Positions 44,231-59,034 are shown, counted from the first letter of the stretch. The stretch: 64,000 bases of DNA from Bacteroides clarus YIT 12056 (GCF_900129655.1 NZ_FQWK01000005.1:372001-436000); one strand, 5' to 3'. Made by a program: numbers and translations. Notes: generated by a model from the letters alone, not told the origin.

Positions 44231-44261
44231 TTTGCGGGTAAAAAATAAATGTCTAAATTTG
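44231..44261 (+). promoter_or_regulatory. Promoter of the tRNA-Thr/Tyr/Thr-tuf cluster
   Basis: TTTG at 44231-44234 and TAAATTTG at 44254-44261 are exactly 19 bp apart. The -33 box overlaps a small CCGC/GCGG hairpin that may end hpf transcription. Confidence 0.7.
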
Positions 44262-44309
44262 CAGCCGTTTCGCTCACACTAGAACGTTACGGTTGCATTT
44301 TTTAAGCCT

Positions 44310-44383
44310 GCCTCTTTAGCTCAGTTGGCCAGAGCACGTGATTTGTAATCTCGGGGTCGTTGGTTCGAATCCGACAAGAGGCT
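44310..44383 (+). tRNA. tRNA-Thr (anticodon TGT)
   Basis: Acceptor arms GCCTCTT / AAGAGGC are perfect. Anticodon loop TTTGTAA gives TGT, reading ACA. The T-loop is TTCGAAT. The anticodon stem has one T-T mismatch. First of three tRNA genes before tuf. Confidence 0.95.
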
Positions 44384-44466
44384 CAAAAGAAAGTGGATTG
44401 TCGTCGGAGAATTGAAATATATCATACGAGGATTCCGGTAGAGGGAAAAAAGAGTTCTATAGTATT

Positions 44467-44549
44467 GGGCAAATACCAGAGTGGCCAAATGGGGCAGACT
44501 GTAAATCTGCTGGCTTACGCCTTCGGTGGTTCGAATCCATCTTTGCCCA
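44467..44549 (+). tRNA. tRNA-Tyr (anticodon GTA)
   Basis: Acceptor arms GGGCAAA / TTTGCCC are perfect; anticodon loop CTGTAAA gives GTA; a long variable arm as expected for bacterial tRNA-Tyr. Confidence 0.95.
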
Positions 44550-44565
44550 CAACTCCGGTTTTCCT

Positions 44566-44637
<72 letters not shown>

Positions 44638-44687
44638 CATAAAGATGTAAAAGCTGATTATTAATCAAATAAATAACAAGTAAAGCT

Positions 44688-45872
44688 ATGGCTAAAGAGA
44701 AATTCGAACGTACCAAACCGCACGTAAACATTGGTACAATTGGTCACGTAGACCACGGTAAAACCACGTTGACTGCTGCTATCACTACTGTGTTGGGCAA
44801 AAAAGGTTTTTCTGAAGTAAAATCATTTGATCAGATCGACAACGCTCCTGAAGAAAAGGAAAGAGGTATTACTATCAATACTTCACACGTTGAGTATGAA
44901 ACCGCTAACCGTCACTACGCTCACGTAGACTGTCCGGGTCACGCTGACTACGTTAAGAACATGGTAACTGGTGCTGCTCAGATGGACGGTGCTATCATCG
45001 TAGTTGCTGCAACCGATGGTCCGATGCCTCAGACTCGCGAACACATCCTGTTGGCTCGTCAGGTAAACGTTCCTAGACTGGTTGTATTCATGAACAAGTG
45101 CGACATGGTAGATGACGCTGAAATGTTGGAACTCGTTGAAATGGAAATGCGTGAACTGCTTTCAGCTTACGAATTCGATGGCGACAACACTCCTTTCATT
45201 CAAGGTTCTGCTCTTGGCGCATTGAACGGTGTTGAAAAGTGGGAAGAAAAAGTTATGGAATTGATGGATGCCTGCGATAATTGGATTCCATTGCCTCCGC
45301 GTGATGTTGATAAACCGTTCTTGATGCCAGTTGAAGATGTATTCTCAATTACTGGTCGTGGTACTGTAGCTACTGGTCGTATCGAAGCCGGCGTTATTCA
45401 CGTAGGTGACGAAGTAGAAATCCTTGGTTTGGGTGAAGACAAGAAATCAGTTGTAACTGGTGTTGAAATGTTCCGCAAACTGTTGGATCAAGGTGAAGCT
45501 GGTGACAACGTAGGTCTGTTGCTCCGTGGTATCGACAAGAACGAAATCAAACGTGGTATGGTTCTTTGTAAGCCAGGTCAGATTAAGCCTCACTCTAAGT
45601 TCAAAGCTTCTATCTACGTTTTGAAGAAAGAAGAAGGTGGTCGTCACACTCCGTTCCATAACAAATACCGTCCTCAGTTCTATCTGCGTACTATGGACTG
45701 TACAGGTGAAATCACTCTTCCGGAAGGAACTGAAATGGTAATGCCTGGTGATAACGTAGAAATCACTGTAGAATTGATCTACCCGGTAGCATTGAACGTA
45801 GGTTTGCGTTTTGCTATCCGTGAAGGTGGTCGTACAGTAGGTTCTGGTCAGATTACTGAAATTCTCGACTAA
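44688..45872 (+). CDS. tuf: Elongation factor Tu
   Basis: A 394-residue GTPase that brings aminoacyl-tRNA to the ribosome. G1 GHVDHGKTT (residues 18-26), switch regions with RGITINT, G3 DCPGH, G4 NKCD and G5 SAL. Domains 2 and 3 follow with [11 protein letters not shown] and the C-terminal [13 protein letters not shown]. Transcribed with the three upstream tRNAs. Codon use is strongly biased to a few preferred codons, as in other highly expressed genes here. Confidence 0.98.
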   Translation: MAKEKFERTKPHVNIGTIGHVDHGKTTLTAAITTVLGKKGFSEVKSFDQIDNAPEEKERGITINTSHVEYETANRHYAHVDCPGHADYVKNMVTGAAQMDGAIIVVAATDGPMPQTREHILLARQVNVPRLVVFMNKCDMVDDAEMLELVEMEMRELLSAYEFDGDNTPFIQGSALGALNGVEKWEEKVMELMDACDNWIPLPPRDVDKPFLMPVEDVFSITGRGTVATGRIEAGVIHVGDEVEILGLGEDKKSVVTGVEMFRKLLDQGEAGDNVGLLLRGIDKNEIKRGMVLCKPGQIKPHSKFKASIYVLKKEEGGRHTPFHNKYRPQFYLRTMDCTGEITLPEGTEMVMPGDNVEITVELIYPVALNVGLRFAIREGGRTVGSGQITEILD

Positions 45873-45886
45873 TAACCAAATATCTT

Positions 45887-45919
45887 AATCAGTTCCCGGT
45901 ATTCTGTCGGGAACTGATT
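45887..45919. other. 12-bp hairpin between tuf and tRNA-Trp
   Basis: AATCAGTTCCCG (45887-45898) and CGGGAACTGATT (45908-45919) pair perfectly around a 9-nt loop. No T-run follows, so it is more likely an RNA-processing or stability element than a full terminator. It starts 15 bp after the tuf stop. Confidence 0.7.
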
Positions 45920-45927
45920 ATGTTCAC

Positions 45928-46000
45928 ACGGGAGTAGCTCAGTTGGTAGAGCACCGGTCTCCAAAACCGGGTGTCGGGAGTTCGAGCCTCTCCTCCCGTG
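45928..46000 (+). tRNA. tRNA-Trp (anticodon CCA)
   Basis: Acceptor arms ACGGGAG / CTCCCGT with discriminator G; anticodon loop CTCCAAA in a CCGGT/ACCGG stem gives CCA. Its position between tuf and secE is the usual bacterial order. Confidence 0.96.
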
Positions 46001-46014
46001 CTAATATTTTTGAA

Positions 46015-46203
46015 ATGAAGAAGATAGTAGCTTATTTTAAAGAAACTTACGACGAACTTGTTCATAAAGTGTCGTGGCCTACGTATTCTGAACTTACTAA
46101 CAGTGCAGTAGTTGTTTTATATGCTTCCCTGCTTATTGCATTGGTAGTATTTGCGATGGACTTCTGTTTCCAGCATTTAATGGAATTTGTTTATCCACAT
46201 TAA
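46015..46203 (+). CDS. secE: Preprotein translocase subunit SecE
   Basis: A 62-residue single-span inner-membrane protein that clamps SecY. Amphipathic helix with YDELVHKVSWPTYSEL (the conserved KVxWP) then a membrane helix (about 28-50). ATG 46015 lies 14 bp after tRNA-Trp; the longer frame would run into the tRNA. Confidence 0.95.
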   Translation: MKKIVAYFKETYDELVHKVSWPTYSELTNSAVVVLYASLLIALVVFAMDFCFQHLMEFVYPH

Positions 46204-46215
46204 AAAGAAGGAGAA

Positions 46216-46758
46216 ATGTCTGAGATTGAAAAGAAATGGTACGTTCTGCGTGCTATTAGCGGAAAAGAAGCTAAGGTAAAGGAATACCTTGAAGCTGACA
46301 TTAAAAACAGCGACCTTGGTGATTATGTATCTCAGGTATTGATTCCTACCGAAAAGGTATATCAGGTTCGCAATGGTAAGAAAATTGTGAAAGAGAGAAG
46401 TTATCTCCCTGGTTACGTTTTGGTGGAGGCTGCTCTGGTAGGTGAGGTCGCTCACCATCTGAGAAATACTCCTAATGTGATAGGGTTCTTGGGTGGATCG
46501 GAAAAACCCGTTCCTCTGAGACAGTCGGAAGTGAATCGTATACTTGGCACAGTTGACGAATTACAGGATGCCGGTGAAGAACTGAATATCCCGTATGTAG
46601 TCGGCGAGACTGTAAAGGTGAATTACGGTCCGTTCAGTGGATTTAGTGGAATCATTGAAGAAGTGAATACCGAGAAGAAGAAACTGAAGGTCATGGTAAA
46701 GATATTCGGACGGAAGACTCCGCTCGAATTGGGCTTTATGCAAGTAGAAAAAGAATAG
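46216..46758 (+). CDS. nusG: Transcription termination/antitermination factor NusG
   Basis: A 180-residue factor bridging the RNA polymerase clamp and linking to Rho or the ribosome. NGN domain at about 1-110 (KKWYVLRAISGKEAKV, SYLPGYVLVEAAL, VIGFLGGSEKPVPL) and KOW domain near 125-175 (GETVKVNYGPFSGFSGII). Twelve bp after secE. Confidence 0.96.
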   Translation: MSEIEKKWYVLRAISGKEAKVKEYLEADIKNSDLGDYVSQVLIPTEKVYQVRNGKKIVKERSYLPGYVLVEAALVGEVAHHLRNTPNVIGFLGGSEKPVPLRQSEVNRILGTVDELQDAGEELNIPYVVGETVKVNYGPFSGFSGIIEEVNTEKKKLKVMVKIFGRKTPLELGFMQVEKE

Positions 46759-46815
46759 TACAGGTGTTACGCTGTAATATTCTTCATTAATGTTTATATA
46801 TAAATCAATTAAAAA

Positions 46816-47259
46816 ATGGCTAAAGAAGTTGCTGGACTAATCAAATTACAGATTAAAGGAGGCGCGGCAAATCCATCACCTCCCGTTGGACCTGCTCTGG
46901 GTTCTAAGGGAATCAATATCATGGAGTTTTGCAAGCAATTCAACGCCAGAACCCAAGACAAAGCAGGAAAGATTCTTCCTGTGATTATCACTTACTACGC
47001 AGATAAGTCTTTCGATTTTGTAATCAAGACTCCTCCCGTTGCTATTCAATTACTTGAAGTGGCTAAGGTAAAGAGTGGTTCTGCTGAGCCTAACCGTAAG
47101 AAAGTTGCCGAGATTACTTGGGAACAGGTTCGTACGATTGCTCAGGACAAGATGGTTGACTTAAACTGTTTCACTGTAGAAGCTGCCATGAAGATGGTTG
47201 CCGGTACAGCTCGTAGTATGGGTATCGCTGTAAAAGGGGAGTTCCCGGTTAATAACTAA
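46816..47259 (+). CDS. rplK: 50S ribosomal protein L11
   Basis: A 147-residue protein of the GTPase-associated centre. [22 protein letters not shown] is the N-terminal signature and GTARSMGI closes the rRNA-binding C-terminal domain. First of the L11-L1-L10-L12 block. Confidence 0.97.
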   Translation: MAKEVAGLIKLQIKGGAANPSPPVGPALGSKGINIMEFCKQFNARTQDKAGKILPVIITYYADKSFDFVIKTPPVAIQLLEVAKVKSGSAEPNRKKVAEITWEQVRTIAQDKMVDLNCFTVEAAMKMVAGTARSMGIAVKGEFPVNN

Positions 47260-47274
47260 TAAACTTCAATTAGA

Positions 47275-47973
47275 ATGAGTAAACTGACAAAAAATCAAAA
47301 GTTGGCTGCAGAAAAAATTGAAGCAGGGAAAGCATACTCTCTCAAAGAAGCTGCTCAATTGGTAAAAGAGATCACTTTTACTAAGTTTGACGCTTCTCTG
47401 GATATCGACGTACGTTTGGGCGTTGACCCGCGTAAGGCTAACCAGATGGTGAGAGGTGTTGTATCACTTCCTCACGGTACTGGTAAAGTTACACGCGTTT
47501 TGGTGCTTTGTACACCGGATGCTGAAGCTGCTGCAAAAGAAGCCGGAGCTGACTATGTTGGTCTTGACGAATATATTGAAAAGATCAAAAGTGGATGGAC
47601 TGATATTGATGTAATCATCACTATGCCGTCTATCATGGGTAAGATTGGTGCACTCGGTCGTGTACTCGGTCCTCGTGGATTGATGCCGAACCCGAAGAGT
47701 GGCACTGTAACTATGGATGTTGCTAAAGCTGTAAAAGAAGTAAAACAAGGTAAAATTGACTTCAAGGTTGATAAGAGCGGTATTGTTCACACTTCTATTG
47801 GTAAAGTTTCATTTAGTGCTGATCAAATTCGCGACAATGCGAAAGAATTCATCTCTACTTTGAATAAATTGAAACCGACCGCAGCCAAGGGTACATATAT
47901 CAAGAGTATTTATCTTTCTAGCACGATGAGTGCGGGTATCAAGATTGACCCGAAATCAGTAGAAGAAATCTAA
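47275..47973 (+). CDS. rplA: 50S ribosomal protein L1
   Basis: A 232-residue L1-stalk protein. [38 protein letters not shown] and [12 protein letters not shown] are the family blocks. In many bacteria L1 represses this operon by binding its mRNA; no clear mimic site was recognised here. 15 bp after rplK. Confidence 0.97.
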   Translation: MSKLTKNQKLAAEKIEAGKAYSLKEAAQLVKEITFTKFDASLDIDVRLGVDPRKANQMVRGVVSLPHGTGKVTRVLVLCTPDAEAAAKEAGADYVGLDEYIEKIKSGWTDIDVIITMPSIMGKIGALGRVLGPRGLMPNPKSGTVTMDVAKAVKEVKQGKIDFKVDKSGIVHTSIGKVSFSADQIRDNAKEFISTLNKLKPTAAKGTYIKSIYLSSTMSAGIKIDPKSVEEI

Positions 47974-47988
47974 TAAAACGGAGTAATA

Positions 47989-48510
47989 ATGAGAAAGGAA
48001 GATAAAAGTACGATTATTGAGCAGATTGCTGCTACAGTTAAGGAATACGGTCACTTCTATTTGGTAGACACTACTGCTATGAACGCTGCTGATACAAGCG
48101 CGTTGAGAGCTTTATGTTTCAAGGCTGACATCAAACTGATGGTAGTTAAGAACACATTGCTTCACAAAGCATTGGAAAGCCTGGAAGAAGATTATTCTCC
48201 GCTTTACGACTGCATGAAGGGTACGACAGCTGTAATGTTTTGCAACACAGCGAATGCACCTGCTAAACTGCTGAAAGATAAAGCTAAGAACGGTATTCCC
48301 GGATTGAAAGCTGCGTATGCAGAAGAAAGCTTCTATGTTGGTGCTGACCAGTTGGATGCTCTCGTAAGTATCAAGAGTAAGAATGAAGTTATTGCTGAAA
48401 TCGTTGCTTTGCTGCAATCACCGGCCAAGAACGTTATTTCTGCTCTACAATCAGGTGGTAACACCATTCACGGAGTTCTCAAGACTCTCGGTGAACGTCC
48501 CGAAGCGTAA
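47989..48510 (+). CDS. rplJ: 50S ribosomal protein L10
   Basis: A 173-residue base of the L12 stalk. N-terminal rRNA-binding part (KEYGHFYLVDTTAMNAADTSALR, VVKNTLLHKAL) and C-terminal helices that carry L12 dimers. 15 bp after rplA; 60 bp before rplL. Confidence 0.96.
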   Translation: MRKEDKSTIIEQIAATVKEYGHFYLVDTTAMNAADTSALRALCFKADIKLMVVKNTLLHKALESLEEDYSPLYDCMKGTTAVMFCNTANAPAKLLKDKAKNGIPGLKAAYAEESFYVGADQLDALVSIKSKNEVIAEIVALLQSPAKNVISALQSGGNTIHGVLKTLGERPEA

Positions 48511-48570
48511 CTTCGGAAACAAAAAAACATCAATTTATTTTAGTAATTAAACAATTAAAATCATACAAAA

Positions 48571-48948
48571 ATGGCAGATTTGAAAGCTTTTGCAGAACAA
48601 TTAGTTAACTTGACAGTAAAAGAAGTTAATGAACTTGCAACTATCCTGAAAGAAGAATACGGTATTGAACCTGCTGCTGCAGCTGTTGCTGTTGCTGCTG
48701 GTCCTGCAGCTGGTGCTGCTGCTGCCGCTGAAGAAAAATCTTCTTTCGATGTAGTATTGAAGAGCGCTGGCTCAGCTAAACTTCAAGTAGTTAAAGCCGT
48801 TAAGGAAGCTTGCGGTCTTGGTTTGAAGGAAGCTAAGGACATGGTAGACGGTGCTCCTAGCGTAGTAAAAGAAGGTTTGGCTAAAGACGAAGCAGAATCG
48901 TTGAAGAAAACATTGGAAGAAGCTGGAGCTGAAGTTGAACTTAAATAA
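48571..48948 (+). CDS. rplL: 50S ribosomal protein L7/L12
   Basis: A 125-residue acidic stalk protein. N-terminal dimer domain, Ala-rich hinge (about 35-55), and C-terminal domain with [20 protein letters not shown] that recruits translational GTPases. A hairpin with T-run follows before rpoB. Confidence 0.97.
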   Translation: MADLKAFAEQLVNLTVKEVNELATILKEEYGIEPAAAAVAVAAGPAAGAAAAAEEKSSFDVVLKSAGSAKLQVVKAVKEACGLGLKEAKDMVDGAPSVVKEGLAKDEAESLKKTLEEAGAEVELK

Positions 48949-48973
48949 CATTAGCCTGTCAATCAGGTAATTC

Positions 48974-49012
48974 GGTAAGGAACCCTTCGTGAAAAGGGTT
49001 CTTTACCTTTTT
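48974..49012 (+). terminator. Attenuating terminator between rplL and rpoB
   Basis: A 14-bp stem with one G-T pair (48974-48987 with 48994-49007), 6-nt loop and TTTTT. As in other bacteria, such a partial terminator would make ribosomal protein mRNA more abundant than rpoBC mRNA. No new promoter is obvious between it and rpoB, so read-through must occur. Confidence 0.85.
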
Positions 49013-49053
49013 GTGTATATATTTAAAATTAAGTTCTACAAATCCATTAACAG

Positions 49054-52865
<3,812 letters not shown>

Positions 52866-52866
<1 letters not shown>

Positions 52867-52968
52867 ATTGAAATTTGAGAATTGAGGATTGGGAGATGAT
52901 ACCTCTCAACCCTCAGTTCCCGACTTATCAACATTTATTTTTCAATTTTTAATTCTCAATTATCAATT
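52866..52968. repeat. Imperfect AATTGA-type inverted repeat in rpoB-rpoC spacer
   Basis: Positions 52866-52883 and 52951-52968 are reverse complements at 16 of 18 bases; the text is built from AATTGA/AATTCTCAATT units common in Bacteroides intergenic DNA. Nothing else is seen in the 114-bp spacer. Confidence 0.6.
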
Positions 52969-52980
52969 ATATATAAAAGT

Positions 52981-55900
52981 ATGGCTTTTAGAAAAGATAA
53001 CAAGATAAAGAGTAATTTCTCGAAAATCTCTATCGGTTTGGCTTCTCCCGAAGAAATCCTGGAGAATTCGAGTGGTGAAGTTTTAAAGCCTGAAACCATC
53101 AACTATCGTACGTATAAGCCAGAGCGCGACGGTTTGTTCTGCGAGCGCATTTTTGGTCCTATCAAGGACTATGAGTGCCATTGCGGTAAGTACAAACGCA
53201 TCCGTTACAAAGGCATTGTCTGCGACCGTTGCGGTGTGGAAGTGACAGAAAAGAAAGTACGTCGCGAGCGTATGGGACACATCCAGTTGGTTGTGCCGGT
53301 AGCTCACATCTGGTATTTCCGTTCACTTCCTAATAAAATCGGTTACTTGTTGGGCTTGCCTACCAAGAAACTCGATGCCATTATCTACTACGAGCGTTAT
53401 GTGGTTATCCAGCCGGGTGTATTGGAAGGCGAGGTAGCACAGTTCGATTTGCTCGAAGAAGGAGAATACCTGGATCTGTTGGACAAGTTGCCAAGCGACA
53501 ACCAGTACCTTGAAGATTCAGACCCCAATAAGTTTGTTGCTAAGATGGGTGCGGAAGCTATTTACGACCTGCTGTCACGCATCGACCTCGACTCATTGTC
53601 TTACGACCTGCGTAACCGTGCGGGCAGCGATGCTTCGCAACAGCGCAAGAGTGAAGCTTTGAAGCGTCTGCAAGTAGTCGAGTCTTTCCGTGCATCACGC
53701 GGACGTAACAAGCCCGAGTGGATGATTGTACGTATCGTGCCGGTTATCCCACCCGAACTCCGTCCGTTGGTACCGTTAGATGGCGGACGTTTCGCCACTT
53801 CCGACCTGAACGACCTTTACCGTCGCGTTATCATCCGTAACAACCGCTTGAAGAGATTGATTGAAATCAAGGCTCCCGAAGTGATTTTGCGTAATGAGAA
53901 GCGCATGTTGCAGGAGGCTGTCGACTCATTGTTCGATAACTCCCGTAAGTCGAGTGCGGTGAAGACCGATGCCAACCGTCCTTTGAAGTCCCTTTCCGAC
54001 AGTTTGAAAGGTAAGCAGGGACGTTTCCGTCAGAACCTGCTGGGTAAGCGCGTCGACTATTCCGCACGTTCCGTAATCGTTGTAGGTCCGGAATTGAAGA
54101 TGGGCGAGTGCGGTATTCCTAAACTCATGGCAGCCGAACTCTACAAGCCGTTTATCATCCGCAAGCTCATCGAGCGCGGTATCGTAAAGACGGTGAAGAG
54201 TGCCAAGAAGATTGTAGATCGCAAGGAACCCGTTATCTGGGACATACTGGAACACGTAATGAAAGGACATCCGGTATTGCTGAACCGTGCCCCGACACTT
54301 CACCGTCTGGGTATTCAGGCATTCCAGCCTAAGATGATTGAAGGTAAGGCAATCCAGTTGCATCCGTTGGCATGTACGGCATTCAACGCCGACTTTGACG
54401 GTGACCAAATGGCCGTTCACTTGCCTTTGAGCAACGAAGCTATTCTGGAAGCGCAGATGCTGATGCTCCAGTCACATAATATCCTGAACCCTGCCAACGG
54501 TGCGCCTATCACAGTGCCTGCACAGGATATGGTACTCGGTTTGTACTATATCACCAAGTTGCGTAAGGGAGCTAAGGGTGAAGGCCTTACTTTCTACGGC
54601 CCCGAAGAAGCGCTTATTGCCTACAACGAAGGCAAGTGCGATATCCACGCGCCTATCAGCGTTATCGTTAAGGACATTGACGAAAACGGCAATGTAGTGG
54701 ATAAGATGATGCACGACACTTCGGTAGGCCGTGTTATTGTAAACGAAATCGTACCTGCCAAAGCGGGTTACATCAATACGATTATTTCCAAGAAGTCACT
54801 TCGTGACATCATCAGCCACGTAATCAAGGTTTGTGGTGTGGCAGAAGCGGCCGAATTCCTCGACGGAATTAAGAACCTCGGTTATCAGATGGCCTTCAAG
54901 GGCGGTCTTTCGTTCAACTTGGGCGATATCATCATTCCCGAAGAGAAGGAAGCGCTGGTACAGAAAGGTTACGAAGAAGTAGAGCAGGTAATCAACAACT
55001 ATAACATGGGTTTCATCACCAACAACGAGCGTTACAACCAGGTAATCGACATCTGGACACACGTAAACTCCGAGTTGTCAAACATCCTGATGAAAACCAT
55101 TTCAAGCGACGACCAGGGATTCAACTCCGTATACATGATGTTGGATTCGGGAGCCCGTGGTTCTAAGGAACAGATTCGTCAGCTTTCCGGTATGCGTGGT
55201 TTGATGGCGAAGCCTCAGAAGGCAGGTGCCGAAGGTGGTCAGATTATCGAGAATCCGATTCTTTCTAACTTTAAGGAAGGTCTTTCCGTGTTGGAGTACT
55301 TTATCTCTACCCACGGTGCCCGTAAGGGTCTTGCCGATACCGCTTTGAAGACAGCCGATGCCGGATACCTGACCCGTCGTCTGGTCGACGTGTCTCACGA
55401 TGTGATTATCAATGAAGAAGACTGCGGTACGCTTCGCGGACTGGTTTGTACGGCTTTGAAGAACAACGATGAAACAATCGCCACGCTGTACGAACGTATC
55501 CTGGGACGTGTATCCGTACATGATATCGTTCACCCTACAACCGGCGAATTGCTTGTTGCAGGCGGTGAGGAAATTACCGAAGCCATTGCGCAGAAGATTG
55601 AGGACTCTCCGATTGAGAGCGTTGAAATCCGTTCTGTATTGACTTGTGAATCCAAGAAAGGTGTTTGCGCCAAGTGTTACGGACGTAACCTGGCTACCAG
55701 CCGCATGGTTCAGAAGGGTGAAGCTGTCGGCGTAATAGCCGCACAGTCCATCGGTGAGCCGGGTACGCAGTTGACGTTGCGTACGTTCCACGCCGGTGGT
55801 ACGGCGGCCAACATCGCTGCCAACGCAAGTATCGTTGCCAAAAATCCTTCCCGTCTGGAATTCGAAGAGCTCCGTACGGTAGATATCATTGACGAAGCAG

Positions 55901-57276
55901 GCGAACCCGCAAAAGTAGTGGTAGGTCGTTTGGCCGAAGTGCGCTTCGTAGATGTCAATACTGGTATCGTGCTTTCCACACACAACGTACCCTACGGTTC
56001 TACGCTCTACGCAGCCGACGGCGAAGTGGTAGAGAAAGGCAAGTTGATTGCCCGTTGGGACCCGTTCAACGCGGTTATCATTACTGAAGCTACCGGTAAG
56101 ATTGAGTTTGAAGGCGTTATCGAGAACGTTACCTATAAGGTGGAATCCGATGAATCTACCGGTTTGCGCGAAATCATCATCATCGAGTCTAAGGACAAGA
56201 CGAAGGTTCCTACTGCGCATATCATGACCGAGGCCGGCGAGCTTATCCGTACTTACAACCTTCCTGTGGGCGGCCACGTGGTAGTAGAAGACGGACAGAA
56301 AGTAAAAGCCGGTGAAGTAATCGTGAAGATTCCGCGTGCCGTTGGTAAGGCGGGTGATATCACGGGTGGTCTTCCTCGTGTCACTGAATTGTTCGAGGCC
56401 CGTAATCCGTCTAACCCTGCCGTGGTTTCCGAAATCGACGGTGAGGTTACAATGGGTAAAGTGAAACGCGGTAACCGTGAAATCATCGTTACCTCTAAGA
56501 CCGGAGAAGTCAAAAAGTACCTTGTGCCGCTGTCTAAGCAGATTCTGGTACAGGAGAACGACTACGTGCGTGCCGGTACTCCGTTGTCCGACGGTGCCAT
56601 TACGCCTGCCGATATCCTTGCCATTAAAGGTCCTACGGCTGTACAGGAATATATCGTGAACGAAGTACAAGACGTTTACCGTCTGCAAGGTGTGAAGATT
56701 AACGACAAGCACTTTGAAATCATCGTTCGCCAGATGATGCGTAAGGTTGAAATCGACGAGCCGGGCGATACCCGCTTCCTGGAACAACAGGTAGTGGACA
56801 AGCTCGAGTTCATGGAAGAAAACGACCGTATCTGGGGTAAGAAGGTAGTAGTAGACGCCGGAGATTCTCAGAACCTGCAACCGGGACAGATTGTCACTGC
56901 CCGCAAGCTGCGTGACGAGAACTCCATGCTGAAACGTCGCGACTTGAACCCCGTTTCGGTACGTGATGCAGTGCCCGCTACTTCTACACAGATTCTTCAG
57001 GGTATTACCCGTGCCGCTTTGCAGACTTCGAGCTTCATGTCGGCCGCTTCCTTCCAGGAAACGACGAAGGTGCTCAATGAAGCCGCTATCAACGGTAAGG
57101 TAGACCGTTTGGAAGGTATGAAGGAGAATGTTATCTGCGGTCACTTGATTCCTGCCGGTACAGGCCAGCGTGAGTTCGACAAGGTCATTGTCGGTTCAAA
57201 AGAAGAGTACGACCGTATGCTTGCCAATAAGAAAACGGTGCTCGACTATGCTGTGGATGATAAAGTAGAAGAGTAA
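52981..57276 (+). CDS. rpoC: DNA-directed RNA polymerase subunit beta'
   Basis: A 1431-residue subunit with the catalytic Mg site. N-terminal zinc finger [19 protein letters not shown] (about 62-80), lid/rudder, active-site [12 protein letters not shown] (about 466-477), bridge helix [19 protein letters not shown], trigger-loop region [15 protein letters not shown], and a second zinc site with four Cys in [15 protein letters not shown]. Full length for Bacteroidetes. A terminator follows at 57312. Confidence 0.98.
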   Translation: MAFRKDNKIKSNFSKISIGLASPEEILENSSGEVLKPETINYRTYKPERDGLFCERIFGPIKDYECHCGKYKRIRYKGIVCDRCGVEVTEKKVRRERMGHIQLVVPVAHIWYFRSLPNKIGYLLGLPTKKLDAIIYYERYVVIQPGVLEGEVAQFDLLEEGEYLDLLDKLPSDNQYLEDSDPNKFVAKMGAEAIYDLLSRIDLDSLSYDLRNRAGSDASQQRKSEALKRLQVVESFRASRGRNKPEWMIVRIVPVIPPELRPLVPLDGGRFATSDLNDLYRRVIIRNNRLKRLIEIKAPEVILRNEKRMLQEAVDSLFDNSRKSSAVKTDANRPLKSLSDSLKGKQGRFRQNLLGKRVDYSARSVIVVGPELKMGECGIPKLMAAELYKPFIIRKLIERGIVKTVKSAKKIVDRKEPVIWDILEHVMKGHPVLLNRAPTLHRLGIQAFQPKMIEGKAIQLHPLACTAFNADFDGDQMAVHLPLSNEAILEAQMLMLQSHNILNPANGAPITVPAQDMVLGLYYITKLRKGAKGEGLTFYGPEEALIAYNEGKCDIHAPISVIVKDIDENGNVVDKMMHDTSVGRVIVNEIVPAKAGYINTIISKKSLRDIISHVIKVCGVAEAAEFLDGIKNLGYQMAFKGGLSFNLGDIIIPEEKEALVQKGYEEVEQVINNYNMGFITNNERYNQVIDIWTHVNSELSNILMKTISSDDQGFNSVYMMLDSGARGSKEQIRQLSGMRGLMAKPQKAGAEGGQIIENPILSNFKEGLSVLEYFISTHGARKGLADTALKTADAGYLTRRLVDVSHDVIINEEDCGTLRGLVCTALKNNDETIATLYERILGRVSVHDIVHPTTGELLVAGGEEITEAIAQKIEDSPIESVEIRSVLTCESKKGVCAKCYGRNLATSRMVQKGEAVGVIAAQSIGEPGTQLTLRTFHAGGTAANIAANASIVAKNPSRLEFEELRTVDIIDEAGEPAKVVVGRLAEVRFVDVNTGIVLSTHNVPYGSTLYAADGEVVEKGKLIARWDPFNAVIITEATGKIEFEGVIENVTYKVESDESTGLREIIIIESKDKTKVPTAHIMTEAGELIRTYNLPVGGHVVVEDGQKVKAGEVIVKIPRAVGKAGDITGGLPRVTELFEARNPSNPAVVSEIDGEVTMGKVKRGNREIIVTSKTGEVKKYLVPLSKQILVQENDYVRAGTPLSDGAITPADILAIKGPTAVQEYIVNEVQDVYRLQGVKINDKHFEIIVRQMMRKVEIDEPGDTRFLEQQVVDKLEFMEENDRIWGKKVVVDAGDSQNLQPGQIVTARKLRDENSMLKRRDLNPVSVRDAVPATSTQILQGITRAALQTSSFMSAASFQETTKVLNEAAINGKVDRLEGMKENVICGHLIPAGTGQREFDKVIVGSKEEYDRMLANKKTVLDYAVDDKVEE

Positions 57277-57311
57277 TATACTACGCTAATACAATCAGTG
57301 ATTTTTATAAT

Positions 57312-57350
57312 GAAAAAAGAGAGCCTTGCAAGAGGTTCTCTTTTTTCTTT
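57312..57350 (+). terminator. Terminator after rpoC
   Basis: A 14-bp A-rich stem with one G-T pair (57312-57325 with 57334-57347), 8-nt loop and T-rich tail, 35 bp past the rpoC stop. Confidence 0.85.
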
Positions 57351-57401
57351 TATCACATGGAGACAAGAAACTTTTGGATGGATATGGGGAAGATGGAGAG
57401 T

Positions 57402-58275
57402 TTACTTGCAATGCTTCAGCATATACTCCATTGGCGGCACATAGTCTCCGATGGCGGTTATGCTCTTGTTGTGTCCGAAGTAAACGTTCCCTGTTTCACC
57501 GTTACGGTATTTCGCCACCATGATTACACCCAGTCCGTCGGACGGATAGCCGCTCTCCCTGCATCTCTATACTGTAAAACACCACATGCCGTCCGGCGCT
57601 TGCAGCGGCTTTTGCCAGATGCAGGGCTATGGCAGTCTTGCCCACCGAGGGACGGGCGGCGATGATGTTCAGGTCGCACGCTTGCCAACCGGACGTCAGG
57701 CGGTCTAATCCGGCCAGTCCGGTGGGTATGCCCGTTACGCCGTTCTTGGTGTTTCCGATGCGCTGCTCCGCTTTGGCTATGGTCTCTTCCATAAGCTGCT
57801 GCATAGGGCGCAACTGTTACGTCCAGCTACATTTGTTTTCGATACGGTCTGTCAGCAGGTGCCGGACGTTCAGTATATCTTCGATGTCGTAGGTAGGGTC
57901 CTCGGACCGGGAAGTCAGGCTGTTGATACCTACAATCAGTTCACGTCTCAGGTAGCGGTCTTTGATAAGCTAGGCGTGCAGTTCGATGTGTGCCGAACTC
58001 GTCACTTTCGATGATAGACGGACGATGCCGTATGCACCGCCTGCTTCATCCAATTTACCTCGCTTTTGTAAAGCCTCTTTCACTGTCAGTATGTCTATCG
58101 GTTCGTTGTTGCGGTGCATGTTTTCAAGCACCGCATACAACGTTTGTTCCTTTTCGTGATAGAACATCTCCGGGCGCAGCGTCTGTGCCACCAGCGGGAA
58201 AGCTTTTTTCTCTATCATCAGTGCTCCAAGCACTGCCTTTTCTATCTCCGTTATTTGAAAATTCGTAGTATCCAC
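57402..58275 (-). pseudogene. Broken DnaB-like replicative helicase gene
   Basis: The N-terminal part (58275-57970) reads as a DnaB N-domain (EKAVLGALMIEKKAFPLVAQ, LRPEMFYHEKEQTLYAVL). The frame then meets TAG at 57972-57970, stays open and recognisable (GINSLTSRSEDPTYDIEDIL), meets TAA at 57819-57817, and continues into the RecA-like domain with Walker A ARPSVGKTAIALH. After FYSIEMQGE the rest of the ATPase core (well over 100 residues, including Walker B) is missing, and the C-terminus resumes in another frame (GVIMVAKYRNGETGNVYF to stop at 57402). Two in-frame stops, an internal deletion and a frameshift make it inactive. It lacks any sign of a signal or mobile border. Confidence 0.88.
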
Positions 58276-58352
58276 TCTGTTTTGTTTTTTTATGTTTTTC
58301 CCCTGCTATCTCATATTTCACCCATTATGCTTTGCCTTTCCTCTCGCTTTTG

Positions 58353-58907
58353 TCAGTACCCGTCTTCCTCGTCCAAAGAACATTTGTCAGCCAGATAGCT
58401 TATCGCCTGTTTGTAATAGCGTATATTGGCCAGCCCTTCGTAGTAGGGTATCTGCTCTATCGCCATGTTGCGTTCTTCGGAGGAGAGGCGCAGCCATTCT
58501 CGGCGGGTGCGCCCTATGCTCCGCTTGGGCAAGAGGGTGAGGTCGTGATATGCCTGCCAGAAGCGGTCGAACTGTTCGTCCCGGCAGAAAATCCACTACA
58601 TGGATGTGGGCAAGGCTATGGTCTATGCTGTACTTTATCAGTTGCAGTTTTTGCAAATTCAGGAAGAATCGGAGAACGCGGGTTTTGCTCCAGCGGAAAA
58701 GGCGTGCCCAGGTGTCGAGGCTCTTAATGGAGTCGCCGCACGGGCAGGTTATCGTCCGGCCATAGAGCGTCATGCTGCCTTCGCGGTAGTTGACGTTGGT
58801 GATAAGGATGCAGTAGGCTTCCGTTTCGCTGGCGGGAGAGAAGTGGTGAAAAGGATGGGGAGCGAATGAGCGAGTGTGCAAGGCTCCGGTTCTGGATACA
58901 TCCGCAT
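58353..58907 (-). pseudogene. Broken DnaD-like replication protein gene
   Basis: One frame encodes a winged-helix part (EAYCILITNVNYREG, then SLDTWARLFRWSKTRVLRFFLN), the pattern of replication-initiation proteins of phages and integrative elements. At about 58592, in a GATTTTC run, the reading must shift by one base to recover the C-terminal part (EQFDRFWQAYHDLTLLPKR, EWLRLSSEERNMAIEQIPYY, KQAISYLADKCSLDEE) ending at 58353. So one extra base breaks the gene. The true start is unclear; ATG 58907 is in another frame, so the 5' end may be damaged as well. It lies directly upstream of the DnaB-like pseudogene on the same strand, a typical helicase-loader/helicase order. Confidence 0.75.
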
Positions 58908-58960
58908 ACCCGGGCAACCGTCGGCAACGTTCGCCGGTCGGCCTTACTTCCTCTTTGCAG

Positions 58961-58968
58961 TATCTTTG
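58961..58968 (+). promoter_or_regulatory. -7 element of the HU-HIG gene
   Basis: TATCTTTG, full match to the -7 consensus, 66 bp before the ATG. No TTTG at the usual -33 distance. Confidence 0.45.
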
Positions 58969-59034
58969 TTTTACCAAGCCGGCGAAGTGAACATAAAGAT
59001 AGTATTCATTTAAAATCAAAAAGGAGACAAAAGT

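Noticed and set aside
55102..57144. 680-codon open frame on the reverse strand inside rpoC
   Set aside because: It lies wholly antisense to the conserved catalytic parts of rpoC, has no recognisable domain, and its openness follows from the strong codon bias of rpoC. A shadow frame.
58580..58600. Programmed +1 frameshift in the DnaD-like gene
   Set aside because: The GATTTTC run could suggest slippage, but the adjacent helicase gene is clearly dead (stops plus deletion), so simple decay or a sequencing error is more likely.
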